Origin: Planctomycetales bacterium ZRK34
GTDB lineage: Bacteria > Planctomycetota > Phycisphaerae > Phycisphaerales > Zrk34
Assembly: GCA_014873095.1 (NCBI GenBank)
Contig: CP050848.1
Span: 5,391,850-5,455,849, forward strand
Direction of reading: 5' to 3'
Length of the DNA stretch: 64,000 nt
Shown here: in pieces, positions 1-8,888 of the stretch
Position numbering within the stretch: position 1 is the first letter of the stretch
Layout of the letters: each line of letters starts with the position of its first letter
Program-made: the position numbers and the translations under genes
The notes under the pieces: model-generated
Databases searched by the model: none
Told to the model about the DNA's origin: nothing
Seen by the model: only the letters and a program-made list of their open reading frames with translations

Positions 1-583
1 TGCTCATGATTCCGTCCATCGCCACGATGTACGAGCCTTCGGTCACCAGCGGCGAATAGGCTTCGAGTTCTTTGAGCACATGCGCCTTGGTGTGACACGA
101 ATCGAGCATCACCATGACGGTCTGCCCGGGCTCGATCAGCGAGCGGACCTGCTCGAGCGTCTGTGGGGCGGCGGAGTCGGCTTCGATCAGCGTGATGTAC
201 TCAGCCAGCGGATGCTCCTCGATGGCCTTGCGGTTATGCGGGCGGATTTCGATGTCCACACCGATCACGCGTCCGCGCCCCATCGTTTTACACAGGCTGG
301 CGTAGTAGACCAGCCCGCCGCCGTGGGCCACGCCCGTCTCGATGATCACATCCGGCTGGACGGCATGAATCACCTCGGCGAGACGAATCATGTCTTCGGG
401 CAATTGAATCAGCGGACGACCCATCCACGTGAAGCTGTACACGTGCTTGAGGTCCCACCCACTGCGAAGCCAGACATCGCTGAGCAGCTTGAAGCCTTCG
501 GGACTGCTCAGGGACGTGGTGGATTGCTTGCCCCCTTCGTCGACAGTGATTACGCCTGTTTCGGTATCGATTTGAATCATCAT
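1..583 (-). CDS. CmcI-family (cephalosporin hydroxylase-like / sugar O-methyltransferase) protein, C-terminus cut by window edge
   Basis: About 194 residues are visible; the 3' end runs off the window. A SAM-binding-like loop IIETGVAHGGG lies at residues 80-90, preceded by GRPLIQLPEDM and followed by GVDIEIRPHNR and MLDSCH, the pattern of the CmcI family (which includes rhamnosyl O-methyltransferases). The start at 583 makes an ATGA overlap with the stop of the upstream gene, so it is the last visible gene of the CDP-sugar operon. In this context I infer O-methylation of a deoxysugar; antibiotic hydroxylation is unlikely. The exact substrate cannot be read from sequence. Confidence 0.75.
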   Translation of the reverse strand, partial: MMIQIDTETGVITVDEGGKQSTTSLSSPEGFKLLSDVWLRSGWDLKHVYSFTWMGRPLIQLPEDMIRLAEVIHAVQPDVIIETGVAHGGGLVYYASLCKTMGRGRVIGVDIEIRPHNRKAIEEHPLAEYITLIEADSAAPQTLEQVRSLIEPGQTVMVMLDSCHTKAHVLKELEAYSPLVTEGSYIVAMDGIMS

Positions 584-1395
584 GAGCTTTTGTCTGTCTG
601 AAATCGGTCGATCAACGGCTGCAGATCGTCCAGGACATTGTGATAAGTCGCATTATACTCCGTGGCGATGCGCTGATTGTCAATCGGACGCATCGCGACT
701 ATCGGAGCGTTTTCCGCATAACGTACCGTCGCGCCCGTCAGAGCGCTGATCCGCTGGGTCAGTTGGTCATGTCGCGTGTTGCGACCCGAAGCGATGTTGT
801 AGACGCGATGCTGCGCCGAACCGGCCAGGCGGATCAGCAGGTCGACGGTCTGGCCAATTGAGATGTAGTCTTTGCTCGAGGCGCCGGCGGTGCGCATGTC
901 GATGTGGCTTTCAATGACGGCACTGCGGATGATGGACGTCAGAAAATTTTCCGACGGATCATCCGGGCCATACACGTTGGAAAGTCGCGCCACGCGGACA
1001 TCCCGCCCGCTGTGCAGCGCCACCGATTCGCCCATCAACTTCGAGAGGTTGTACAGGTGGTCCGGCTCGTCGGCGCGGACTGTCAGCGGGGTCGACTCGT
1101 CGGCCGGCTCATCGCCCAGTCCATATACCCGCGTTGAAGCTAAGTAAATCAACCGGTTGAAGCGTCCGTCTCGAAGCAGTTCCGTCAGGCGACACACGTG
1201 AGCCTCGACGGTATCCATCGGTCGCTGACGGAAATCGGCGGTCAAACCCACGCAGTAGAAAACTGCGCCCAGGTCGCCCCCGAGCCATGAATCATCACGC
1301 GACGGACAATCCACCGCCAAGCCCATGTCCCTGCACCGCTGGGCCAGGTGACTGCCGATGAAACCACTGCCGCCGAGCACCGTGACGTGATCCAT
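580..1395 (-). CDS. NAD-dependent epimerase/dehydratase (extended SDR), probable NDP-4-ketohexose reductase
   Basis: 271 residues. The N-terminal Rossmann motif GGSGFIGS is at residues 8-15, and a YNLSK segment supplies the SDR Tyr-x-x-x-Lys pair. Extended SDRs of this size in sugar-nucleotide operons usually reduce a 4-keto group or epimerise. It overlaps the 3,5-epimerase gene upstream by one base and the CmcI-like gene downstream by four, so it is translationally coupled. By position I infer the final 4-ketoreductase step after 3,5-epimerisation; a 4-epimerase role cannot be excluded. Confidence 0.75.
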   Translation of the reverse strand: MDHVTVLGGSGFIGSHLAQRCRDMGLAVDCPSRDDSWLGGDLGAVFYCVGLTADFRQRPMDTVEAHVCRLTELLRDGRFNRLIYLASTRVYGLGDEPADESTPLTVRADEPDHLYNLSKLMGESVALHSGRDVRVARLSNVYGPDDPSENFLTSIIRSAVIESHIDMRTAGASSKDYISIGQTVDLLIRLAGSAQHRVYNIASGRNTRHDQLTQRISALTGATVRYAENAPIVAMRPIDNQRIATEYNATYHNVLDDLQPLIDRFQTDKSS

Positions 1396-1937
1396 CAGGC
1401 CTGCTCCCCCGCAGCGAAGTCCGGGTATGAACCATCGCGATCGCTGATCACGATGGGCTCGGCCGGCCAGTCAATACCGAAAGCAGGGTCGTTCCACCGC
1501 ACGCCTCGCGACTTCTCGGCCACGTACTGCGTGGACATCTGATAAAACAACTCGGCATCATCGGTCAGCGTGATAAACCCGTGGGCGATGCCGGCGCCGA
1601 TGTACAGCGCCCGGCGGTTGTCGGCGGACAACTCCTCGGCGTGCCACTGGAGGTAAGTCGGTGAGTCCAGCCGCAGGTCGAGCGCGACGTCGTAAACCGC
1701 GCCGCGTGTAGCTCGGACCAGCTTGACCTCGCCGTGTGGATCAGCCTGGTAATGCATGCCACGTAATGTGCCCAGTCTGGTGTTGTACGATATGTTGCAC
1801 TGAAGCAGATCGCTGACTAAACCCGCGGCGGCGAACTCTTCACGACACCATGCCCGTGCGAAGAACCCGCGGTCATCGGTGATCGGCTCCAGTTCGACGC
1901 GAACCACGCCGTGTATCTTCGTCGGTTCAAACCGCAT
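1395..1937 (-). CDS. rfbC: dTDP/CDP-4-dehydro-6-deoxysugar 3,5-epimerase (RfbC/RmlC family)
   Basis: 180 residues, the usual length of RmlC cupins. Visible family motifs are the DDRGFFAR strand near the N-terminus, LRGMHYQ with the catalytic-type His in the middle, and GIAHGF further on. It epimerises C3 and C5 of a 4-keto-6-deoxyhexose, turning D- into L-configured sugars. It is usually dTDP-linked, but the neighbours here (RfbF, CDP-glucose dehydratase) point to a CDP-linked substrate. It sits four bases after the C-methyltransferase gene and overlaps the reductase gene by one base. Confidence 0.88.
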   Translation of the reverse strand: MRFEPTKIHGVVRVELEPITDDRGFFARAWCREEFAAAGLVSDLLQCNISYNTRLGTLRGMHYQADPHGEVKLVRATRGAVYDVALDLRLDSPTYLQWHAEELSADNRRALYIGAGIAHGFITLTDDAELFYQMSTQYVAEKSRGVRWNDPAFGIDWPAEPIVISDRDGSYPDFAAGEQA

Positions 1938-1940
1938 GGG

Positions 1941-3167
1941 TCAGACCACTTCCGGTTTCGGGACCGGGATGATGAATTGCCCGCCGCGCTTTCGGTACTC
2001 ATCCTGCTGGGCGAGGATTTCGTCGCGGAAGTTCCACGTCAGCAGCAGCACGTAATCGGGTTGGCGCTCCAGCAGGGCGTCGGGGCTGAGGATCGGCAGA
2101 TGGGTTCCGGGCGTGTACAGGCCTTGTTTGTAGGTTGAGCGGTCCGCCACGAAGTCGAGCAGCTTTCCATCGATACCGAAGTAGTTCAGCAGGGTGCTGC
2201 CCTTGGCGGAGGCGCCGTAGGCTGCGATGGACGAGCCGCGGGCTTTCAGGTCGGTCAACAGGTCGACGAGTTGTTGCTTGAGTTGCTCGACGCGGTCGGC
2301 GAAGTCGCTGTAGTAACCCTGGCTGTCCAGCCCCTGATCGTGTTCTTCCTGGAGCAGGGCGGCGACGGTGGCGTCGGGCTCGTTTCGCGGGGCGGCGTGG
2401 ACCTGGATGGTTCCGCCATGGATCGGGACATACTCGACATGAACCACGTACAGGCCATGGCGTTCGAACAATGCCTTGAGCGCGGTCAGCGAGAAGTAGC
2501 AAAGATGTTCGTGGTAGATCGTGTCGAACTCGACATGGTCGACCATGTCGAGCACGTAGGGAGCTTCGAGCACGAAGACGCCGGTCGGCTTGAGCAGGGC
2601 GGCGATGCCGGCGACAAACCCGTTGAGGTCAGCGACGTGTGCCATGACGTTGTGGGCGTGCATGACATCGGCGCGGCGCCCCTCGGCGGCCAGTCGTTGG
2701 GCCAGATCGGCTGAGAAGAACTCGTTGAGCGTGTCGATGCCTTTTTTGCGAGCCACTTCGGCGATGTTGCCGGCCGGCTCAACGCCGAGCACGGGCACGC
2801 CGGCGTTGCGGTAGTGTTGCAGCAGATACCCATCGTTGGAAGCGGGTTCAATCACGAGCGAGTCGGCGCCCAGCCCCTGCTGAGCAATCATGCGCTCGGC
2901 AAGCTGTCGGGCGTGTTTCACCATCGTGTCGCTGAACGATGAGAAATACAGATAGTCGCTGAACAGCTTCTCCGGCGGCACGGTCTCGTCTATCTGGACC
3001 AGGCTGCACTGGGGGCAGTACACCAGTTGAAGGTCAAACCGCTCTTCGGGTTGATCCAACTGCTCGGGCTTGAGCAGGGCATTGGCCAGCGGGGTATGAC
3101 CCAGCGACAGGATCGTCTGCGTGCGGTCATGGCCGCAGGAGCGACATGGGAAAGCGTCCGTGCTCAT
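1941..3167 (-). CDS. NDP-sugar C-methyltransferase with zinc-binding N-terminus
   Basis: 408 residues. Two CxxC pairs (CRSCGH near residues 8-13 and CPQC near 51-54) form the N-terminal zinc-binding domain typical of sugar C-3 methyltransferases. A SAM domain follows (VIEPASNDGYLLQHY; HAHNVMAHV), then a C-terminal domain with the GASAKGSTLLNYFG and DRSTYKQG motifs of this family. These enzymes put a methyl branch on a 4-keto-6-deoxysugar. The start overlaps the end of the dehydratase gene by four bases. The product is inferred to be a 3-C-methyl CDP-deoxyhexose. Confidence 0.85.
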   Translation of the reverse strand: MSTDAFPCRSCGHDRTQTILSLGHTPLANALLKPEQLDQPEERFDLQLVYCPQCSLVQIDETVPPEKLFSDYLYFSSFSDTMVKHARQLAERMIAQQGLGADSLVIEPASNDGYLLQHYRNAGVPVLGVEPAGNIAEVARKKGIDTLNEFFSADLAQRLAAEGRRADVMHAHNVMAHVADLNGFVAGIAALLKPTGVFVLEAPYVLDMVDHVEFDTIYHEHLCYFSLTALKALFERHGLYVVHVEYVPIHGGTIQVHAAPRNEPDATVAALLQEEHDQGLDSQGYYSDFADRVEQLKQQLVDLLTDLKARGSSIAAYGASAKGSTLLNYFGIDGKLLDFVADRSTYKQGLYTPGTHLPILSPDALLERQPDYVLLLTWNFRDEILAQQDEYRKRGGQFIIPVPKPEVV

Positions 3168-4153
3168 GCTTGTGACTCGAAGTGGCGGCGATACCAGGCG
3201 ATCGTCCGCGTCAATCCTTCATCCAGCGAATAGGCGGGCGACCAACCGAGTTCGTTGCGTGCCCGCGCCGCATCGAGATACTGGGCCTGGATTTCGTTGT
3301 GCGCCTCGTTTTTGACATCCGGCTCAAGCGTGCTGTCCATCGCCGCTAGAACCTTCTCGACGATCTGCATCACCGACAGGGGTTGCTCGGTCGAAAAATT
3401 GTACGCCTTGCCGCACAACTCGGGCCGGGCGGCCAATTGCTCAGCCAGGTGCATGTACGCCGCGGCGCCGTCCTCGACGTAGAGATAATCACGAATCGGT
3501 TGACCGTCGCTGCGGATGATCGGGCGTTGGTCGCGGATCACCGAGCGGATCGTACCGGGCACGACGCGGTTCCAGTTCAGATCGCCGCCGCCGTAGAAAT
3601 TACCGCAACGGGTGATGGCCACGGGCAGCTCGTAGGTTTTGGCGTAGGCCTGACCGATCAGGTCACTGCAGCTTTTGGATACGTCGTAGGGGTGTTTACC
3701 CTGCAGCGGCATGTCTTCGTGGTAGGGCAGTTGGGTCTGATCGCCGTAGGCCTTGTCGGATGAGGCCAGCACGATTGAACCGATGCGCGACGAGCGACGG
3801 GCCGCTTCCAACAGCGCCCAGGTGCCTTTGATGTTTGACTCGAATGTCGAGATCGGATTGCGATTGGCCACACCCACGATCGTCTGCGCCGCCAGGTGAA
3901 TCACGGTATGAATCTCGTACTCGCCGAGGGCGCGTTCGAGCAGGGCCTGATCGGTTACATCGCCGTGCACGACGCTGACCTTGCTGAGCAGTCCTTCGTC
4001 GAGCAGGATCGAGCGCGGCTCGTGATCGCGCACGAGGCAGACCACCTGCGCCCCGCACTCAATCAGGCGGCGCACGAGCCACCCGCCGACCAGTCCCGTG
4101 GCGCCGGTGACGAATGTGGGGCGGTCCAGCCAATGGGCCGATGCATCAGTCAC
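3164..4153 (-). CDS. rfbG: CDP-glucose 4,6-dehydratase-like extended SDR
   Basis: 329 residues. The Rossmann motif TGATGLVGGW is at residues 16-25, SSDKAYG near 131-137 and the catalytic Tyr156/Lys160 in HPYDVSKS. The RCGNFYGGGDLNWNRVVPG and GQPIRDYLYVED stretches match CDP-glucose 4,6-dehydratase rather than RmlB. It converts CDP-glucose to CDP-4-keto-6-deoxyglucose. It overlaps the RfbF gene by eight bases and the methyltransferase gene by four. GDP-mannose 4,6-dehydratase is a weaker alternative because the partner gene is a cytidylyltransferase. Confidence 0.85.
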   Translation of the reverse strand: MTDASAHWLDRPTFVTGATGLVGGWLVRRLIECGAQVVCLVRDHEPRSILLDEGLLSKVSVVHGDVTDQALLERALGEYEIHTVIHLAAQTIVGVANRNPISTFESNIKGTWALLEAARRSSRIGSIVLASSDKAYGDQTQLPYHEDMPLQGKHPYDVSKSCSDLIGQAYAKTYELPVAITRCGNFYGGGDLNWNRVVPGTIRSVIRDQRPIIRSDGQPIRDYLYVEDGAAAYMHLAEQLAARPELCGKAYNFSTEQPLSVMQIVEKVLAAMDSTLEPDVKNEAHNEIQAQYLDAARARNELGWSPAYSLDEGLTRTIAWYRRHFESQA

Positions 4154-4919
4154 GCCAGATTCTCCAGGGGCAGTGGTCCGAATCCCAAAGCCGTTGCAGC
4201 AGATCGACTTCGCGCTTGGTGTCCATGCACTGCCAGAAGTCGTCGTGACAGTATGCGGACAACTTGCCCTCGGCGGCGAGCCCTTCGAGCATGTCGTGCT
4301 CCAGCGAGCAGTCGTCGCCGGTCAGGTATTGCCCAACGCTCGGCTCCATCATGATGAAACCGCCATTGATCCAACCGGCCTCGGTCTGGCTTTTTTCGGT
4401 GAAGCATTGAACGCGATGGTCGTTGAAAGTCACATTGCCGAATCGCGCCGGCGGGCGCACCGCCGTGATCGTGGCGCCGGCATTTTGTGATTTGTGGAAG
4501 TCTCGCAGCTTGTGCAGGTCCACGTTGCACACGCCGTCGCCGTAGGTCAGCATGAACGTCTGATCGTCCAGCCAGGGCAGCACCCGCTGCAGGCGGCCGC
4601 CGGTGTTGGTCAACTGCCCGGTATCGATCAGGTGAACCTTCCAATCCTCTTTGTGCTTCTGATGAATCTCCACCGAGCCTTCGCCCAGGTCGACGGTGAC
4701 ATCGGAATTCATCGCGTAGTAGTCCATGAAATACTGTTTGATCACCGCGCCCTTGTAGCCCAGGGCCACGTAGAACTCGTTGAAACCAAACTGCGCGCAG
4801 TACTTCATGATGTGCCACAGCATCGGGCGATTGCCGACTTCGACCATCGGCTTGGGTCGCACTTCAGTCTGTTCGGCCAGTCGGGTTCCAAGCCCGCCGG
4901 CCAGCAGCACCACTTTCAT
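4146..4919 (-). CDS. rfbF: Glucose-1-phosphate cytidylyltransferase
   Basis: 257 residues, full length for RfbF. The nucleotidyltransferase signature LAGGLGTRLAEQT starts at residue 6, with RPKPMVEVGNRPMLWHIMKYC after it; GFNEFYVALGYKG and MLTYGDGVCNVD are characteristic. It makes CDP-glucose from CTP and glucose-1-phosphate, the entry step of CDP-deoxysugar synthesis. It is the first gene of the six-gene minus-strand operon; the promoter should lie in the 107 bases between this start and the kinase gene stop at 5027. Confidence 0.93.
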   Translation of the reverse strand: MKVVLLAGGLGTRLAEQTEVRPKPMVEVGNRPMLWHIMKYCAQFGFNEFYVALGYKGAVIKQYFMDYYAMNSDVTVDLGEGSVEIHQKHKEDWKVHLIDTGQLTNTGGRLQRVLPWLDDQTFMLTYGDGVCNVDLHKLRDFHKSQNAGATITAVRPPARFGNVTFNDHRVQCFTEKSQTEAGWINGGFIMMEPSVGQYLTGDDCSLEHDMLEGLAAEGKLSAYCHDDFWQCMDTKREVDLLQRLWDSDHCPWRIWRD

Positions 4920-5026
4920 AAACGCTTACCTGCCATGCGAATGATGAGGATTGGGTCGTATGCCAACGACAAGTCGGGATTATATGGACAGCCCCTGCAT
5001 GAGTAAAGCTGCAGCGATTTGCCGGG

Positions 5027-5851
5027 TCATTCCGCGGATTGCTTTCGATACTGAAGAATGTATTGGCGAGAGGAGTTCTGTTCTTGGTATGTGGCCATGA
5101 CACGAGGCCGGGCGTTGCGGACCACCTTCGCGATGCAGCGCCGCCGACGGAACTCGCTGATGGATAGCTTTTCGAAATAACCATCGAGAAAACTGCGTGC
5201 GACGGACCACGGCAAAAAGGTCATGCAGCGATACATCATCTGTGTGAGATTACGTTGTCGAACGCACAGCGGCAGCCAGGGAAACTTTCGCGTGCGGTCG
5301 TTGTCCATGTAGACCAGTTCGCCGCCCGGCGTTTGGATCAGGTTGCCCGGCAGCAGGTCGCCGTGCAGGAAACCATGCTGGTGCAGCCCCGCGACCTGGC
5401 GGCCTACCTCACGCAGACACTGACGGCAGGCGTCATCATCAGAGGTGGGCCAGATCAAGCTTTGAACGCTCTGGCCATCAACCTGATCGGTCATGAGGAT
5501 GTTTTCTCGGCTCGCGCCGTTGCGACGCTGGGCGGCGAGGATGACACTCGGCACACCCAGGCCGGCGCGGGCCATGGCGCGGGTGACTGACAAGGTCCGC
5601 ATCACCGGCGATCGCAGCTTGCTGAGCTGCGGCAGATGTTTGACGTAAATCGCCGGGCGATCATCCGACTTCGAAGCGGGCAGCAACAGGGTTTGTGCGG
5701 CTGATCGTTCTGCCACACTTTTATGCGGTTGATCCATCACCCACTGCATGGCATCAATCGCGCCGAGCCGCTTCGCCCAGTCGGTGCGGATACGACCGCG
5801 CCAGCCGTGCGATCGATACGTGATGTAACCGGCTTCGTTCATGGCAGCCAT
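5027..5851 (-). CDS. WaaP/Kdo-kinase-like lipopolysaccharide kinase family protein
   Basis: 274 residues from the chosen ATG. The kinase catalytic loop is plain: GFLHGDLLPGNLI, followed by YMDNDRTRKFPW as the metal-binding segment. This fits the small RIO/WaaP-type kinases that phosphorylate heptose or Kdo in LPS core. A longer reading to 5905 would run 45 bases into the FkbM gene; I chose the ATG at 5851, nine bases past that stop, although neither start has a clear ribosome site. The substrate is inferred from the LPS/glycan context only. Confidence 0.7.
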   Translation of the reverse strand: MAAMNEAGYITYRSHGWRGRIRTDWAKRLGAIDAMQWVMDQPHKSVAERSAAQTLLLPASKSDDRPAIYVKHLPQLSKLRSPVMRTLSVTRAMARAGLGVPSVILAAQRRNGASRENILMTDQVDGQSVQSLIWPTSDDDACRQCLREVGRQVAGLHQHGFLHGDLLPGNLIQTPGGELVYMDNDRTRKFPWLPLCVRQRNLTQMMYRCMTFLPWSVARSFLDGYFEKLSISEFRRRRCIAKVVRNARPRVMATYQEQNSSRQYILQYRKQSAE

Positions 5852-5859
5852 CGAGGCGA

Positions 5860-6591
5860 TTAGAGTCCGAGACGCTGGCCGTGAACGAAAATGGCGTTGG
5901 CCCACAACAGCAGGCCGCGTTCATCCTGCCGGGGACCGTAGATGTTGTAGAGCAGGAAGCCGGACTCTCGCAGTTGTTGATCAATCTGACTGAACAGCGC
6001 GCCGCCGTCGTAGAGCGGGTTGAAACAGACTTCGGTGTAGATCGCCAACACCTGTTCATCCAGCGTGCGACGGGCGCCGCGCAGTGCGGCCAACTCGCCG
6101 GCTTGTATGTCCAGCTTCATCAGTTGAATCGAGCCGACGGCTTCCTCTTCCGCCCACTGATCGATCGTCACGACCGGAACCGGCACACGCTGCTGGATGA
6201 CGGTCCTGTCGCCGAACAGGTCTGTCATGCGATCGCTGGGTTCGTACAGCGAGGTATTGCCCGCATCAGCCGTGATGTTCAACGTCATCTCGCCGGCCTG
6301 ATCCGACAGGGCCATGTATCGCGGCTGATACCGGGCATCGGCATCGCACAACGCCTTGAGCGATGCCTCATAAGCGGGATTGGGCTCGAACATGTAGCTG
6401 GTCGCCGCGGGGAATCGCTCGACCAACCGCCGCGAGATGCGGCCGTCGCTGGCGCCGGCGTCGAGGATACAATGGATCTCATGCCCGGCGAGCAATCGCT
6501 TGAGCGTGGGATACGGATCCTCCAGGCTGATCAGATTACCCTTGCCGCGGAAAAGCGTGCGGTTGATCAGGGATCGCAGGACTTTGGCCAT
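5860..6591 (-). CDS. FkbM-family methyltransferase
   Basis: 243 residues. The SAM motif is CILDAGASDGRISRRL near residue 41, then FEPNPAYEASL, and later MKLDIQAGELAALRGA, which is the FkbM hallmark (LKxDxQGxE-like). These enzymes O-methylate sugars or polyketides and are common in surface-polysaccharide loci. It is the first gene of a pair with the WaaP-like kinase and lies back to back with the glycosyltransferase at 6679, so a divergent promoter is expected in 6592-6678. Confidence 0.82.
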   Translation of the reverse strand: MAKVLRSLINRTLFRGKGNLISLEDPYPTLKRLLAGHEIHCILDAGASDGRISRRLVERFPAATSYMFEPNPAYEASLKALCDADARYQPRYMALSDQAGEMTLNITADAGNTSLYEPSDRMTDLFGDRTVIQQRVPVPVVTIDQWAEEEAVGSIQLMKLDIQAGELAALRGARRTLDEQVLAIYTEVCFNPLYDGGALFSQIDQQLRESGFLLYNIYGPRQDERGLLLWANAIFVHGQRLGL

Positions 6592-6678
6592 CAGTGCCTC
6601 GCCGGTTCATGTGAAACCGGCCATTATAGGCTCGGCCATGGCGCGTACAAGCGATCGATATGATATTCTGCGTCCCGC

Positions 6679-7680
6679 ATGAAGAGCCCTTTACGTGTCA
6701 TCGCCGTCACGCGGAAGCCCGATTCGGCCTCGTTTGAACACCGCGTGCAGGACTACATCCAGCCGCTGAGTCAGCGGGGTGTCCAGATGAGCGTACGCCC
6801 CTTGCCGGCGGGTTTCTTCGCACAGCGGAATTTCCTGAAATCACTGAGTGACGCCCATGTCATCTTCTGGCATCGCCACCTGTTGCACCCGATGCTGCAC
6901 GGCACGCTGAGGGGGATCGGTCGGCCGATCGTGTTCGACTTCGATGATCCGCTGGTCTATTCCTCATCGGGCGGGTATCGACCCAGCGCCACGCGCCGCC
7001 GGCGATTTGCCGGACTGTTGAAGCAATGTGCCGCAGCGACGGCGGGCAGCGACAGCCTGGCGGAGTTTGCCCGGCCGCATGTCGAGAACATCCAAGTGGT
7101 CCCGATGGCGGTGCCGATGCCTCAACAGCCAGAGCCGCGACGCGCCGAACCGATCGAATTGCTCTGGCTCGGTGGGGCGACGACGCAGCCTTATCTACAG
7201 GCCATCGCCGAGGCGCTGGGTCAAGTCGGACAGGTGCGCCCGCAGGTGGTGCTGCGTCTGGTCGCGCATCGCCCGATGAACTTCGGCGCGTTGACGGTGG
7301 ACTATCGCAAGTGGTCGCCGCAGCAACAGGAGCAGGCGTTGCAGGAATGTCACATCGGCTTGTGCCCCATGCCCGACACGCCCTGGACGCGCGGCAAATG
7401 TCCGTACAAAGTCCTGCAGTACATGGCCTACGGCATGCCGTGGGTCGGCTCCGCGGTCGGCGAGAATGTCAACACCGCCGGGGCAAGCGATGCCGCCGGG
7501 GTCCGAGGCATCTGCGCACAGAATTCAGAACAGTGGACCGCCGCTTTGATCGACCTGATCGACGATGCGGATCGGCGTCAGCAGATGGGACAACACGGCC
7601 GACAGTACATCCAGCAAACGCACAGCCTGGACCATCTGAGCGATCAATTGGCGAAGTTATTCAACAGTCTTGTGACTTGA
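6679..7680 (+). CDS. Glycosyltransferase (GT-B, group 1-like)
   Basis: 333 residues. The N-terminal half carries HVIFWHRHLL and VFDFDDPLVY, and the C-terminal half ends in the donor-binding pattern GLCPMPDTPWTRGKCPYKVLQYMAYGMP, with the conserved Lys and the short helix seen in group 1 transferases. No signal peptide or membrane segment is seen, so it acts at the cytoplasmic face. It is transcribed away from the FkbM/kinase pair and converges with the next glycosyltransferase. Sugar and acceptor are unknown. Confidence 0.78.
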   Translation: MKSPLRVIAVTRKPDSASFEHRVQDYIQPLSQRGVQMSVRPLPAGFFAQRNFLKSLSDAHVIFWHRHLLHPMLHGTLRGIGRPIVFDFDDPLVYSSSGGYRPSATRRRRFAGLLKQCAAATAGSDSLAEFARPHVENIQVVPMAVPMPQQPEPRRAEPIELLWLGGATTQPYLQAIAEALGQVGQVRPQVVLRLVAHRPMNFGALTVDYRKWSPQQQEQALQECHIGLCPMPDTPWTRGKCPYKVLQYMAYGMPWVGSAVGENVNTAGASDAAGVRGICAQNSEQWTAALIDLIDDADRRQQMGQHGRQYIQQTHSLDHLSDQLAKLFNSLVT

Positions 7681-7708
7681 ACCGGCACAACCTGCCGCAT
7701 TCGAGAAA

Positions 7709-8845
7709 TTACGCAACGACCTTCTTGTGGTCATGCCGAGCGCCGGCACGCAGCAGCTCGAACAATTCCAGGTAGCGGGAAGCCACATCGGACCAGTCGT
7801 AATCCTGCGCGAGTTCGAAGCTGTTGAGCCCCATGGTTTCGAGGTCGAAGCGCTGCATGCGTGCCATCGCATCGGCCAGTGTGTTCGGCGATGCGGCCGG
7901 CACGCGCAGGCCATTGACCCCGCCGCGGCAGATGTCGTCGAAGGCCGACGGCGAAGTGCAAACCACCGGTCGCCCGGCGGCGGCCACCTGCAAAGCCGCC
8001 ATCGGATTGCCCTGCTCATGCGGCACAATCATTGCATAACGACAGCGCTGCATGAACCAGCGACGCGCATCGCCAGTCCGAGCGCCGACAAAATGAACGC
8101 GATCATCGAGTCGAAGCTGATGGGTCAGCTTGCGAAGCGCCGCACCGCGCGGGCCGTCGCCGAGCACGACAAGCGTGGTGTCACCGAGTCGATCGCGCAT
8201 CTTCGACATGGCTGTCAGCGAGTCGCTGACACCGCCATCGTCGGTCAGATCGCCCACGCACAGCAGGAACGGCCGCGGGTCATCGAAGTTGTCGGGTCGA
8301 GTTGCGGGCCGCGAGAAGCTTTCCGTGTCCACACCGTTATGAATCGAAACGAGATTCATCGCTTCGGGATCCTCGTCCAACGACTCCAGCAATTGATGCA
8401 TGTAGGGGCTGATGGCGACGACGGCATCGGCATTGCGATACGCCGCGATGACGCGCTTCCACAAATGCCCGCGCCCGCGCAGCGGTGACGCATTGAGCAC
8501 ATCGCCATGCATCGACGCCAGCACCAGCGGGATCTCAAATTCTTCCGCCACCTTCAGCGCGCCATACCCGGTCGGGTGTGCATCGATGGCGCAGATGACT
8601 TCGAATTCGTTGACCTGTTGAAATTCACGCAACGGGCCGGCCGAGCGTTCGGGGAACCACTGTGAGCCGAACGGCGTCGGCAGCCAGTTGACCGCAAACG
8701 GGTTCTTCATCGTGTGCGGATCGCCCAAGGCCAGCACGCTGACCAGGTGACCGCGCTGCGTGAACTGACGGGCCAGGGCGTCGACGGTGATATGCGTGCC
8801 GGTCGGCCGCGGCCCGAAACTCGGTGAATACAGGCAAATTCTCAT
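7709..8845 (-). CDS. Glycosyltransferase family 4-type protein
   Basis: 378 residues from the ATG at 8845 (MRICLYSPSFGPRPTG), which starts exactly where GT4 proteins do; the 20-residue extension to 8905 runs into the start of the MEMO1 gene and was dropped. GT4 features: the Gly-rich N-terminal loop, HNGVDTESFSRP, LCVGDLTDDGG at the inter-domain region, and IVPHEQGNPMAALQVAAAGRPVV as the E-x7-E-like donor site. It likely adds a nucleotide-activated sugar to a surface glycan. Divergent from the MEMO1-family gene. Confidence 0.8.
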   Translation of the reverse strand: MRICLYSPSFGPRPTGTHITVDALARQFTQRGHLVSVLALGDPHTMKNPFAVNWLPTPFGSQWFPERSAGPLREFQQVNEFEVICAIDAHPTGYGALKVAEEFEIPLVLASMHGDVLNASPLRGRGHLWKRVIAAYRNADAVVAISPYMHQLLESLDEDPEAMNLVSIHNGVDTESFSRPATRPDNFDDPRPFLLCVGDLTDDGGVSDSLTAMSKMRDRLGDTTLVVLGDGPRGAALRKLTHQLRLDDRVHFVGARTGDARRWFMQRCRYAMIVPHEQGNPMAALQVAAAGRPVVCTSPSAFDDICRGGVNGLRVPAASPNTLADAMARMQRFDLETMGLNSFELAQDYDWSDVASRYLELFELLRAGARHDHKKVVA

Positions 8846-8888
8846 CAGCCGGCTACCATGTAGTGGCGACGCAAAGGACGCCGAAGTG

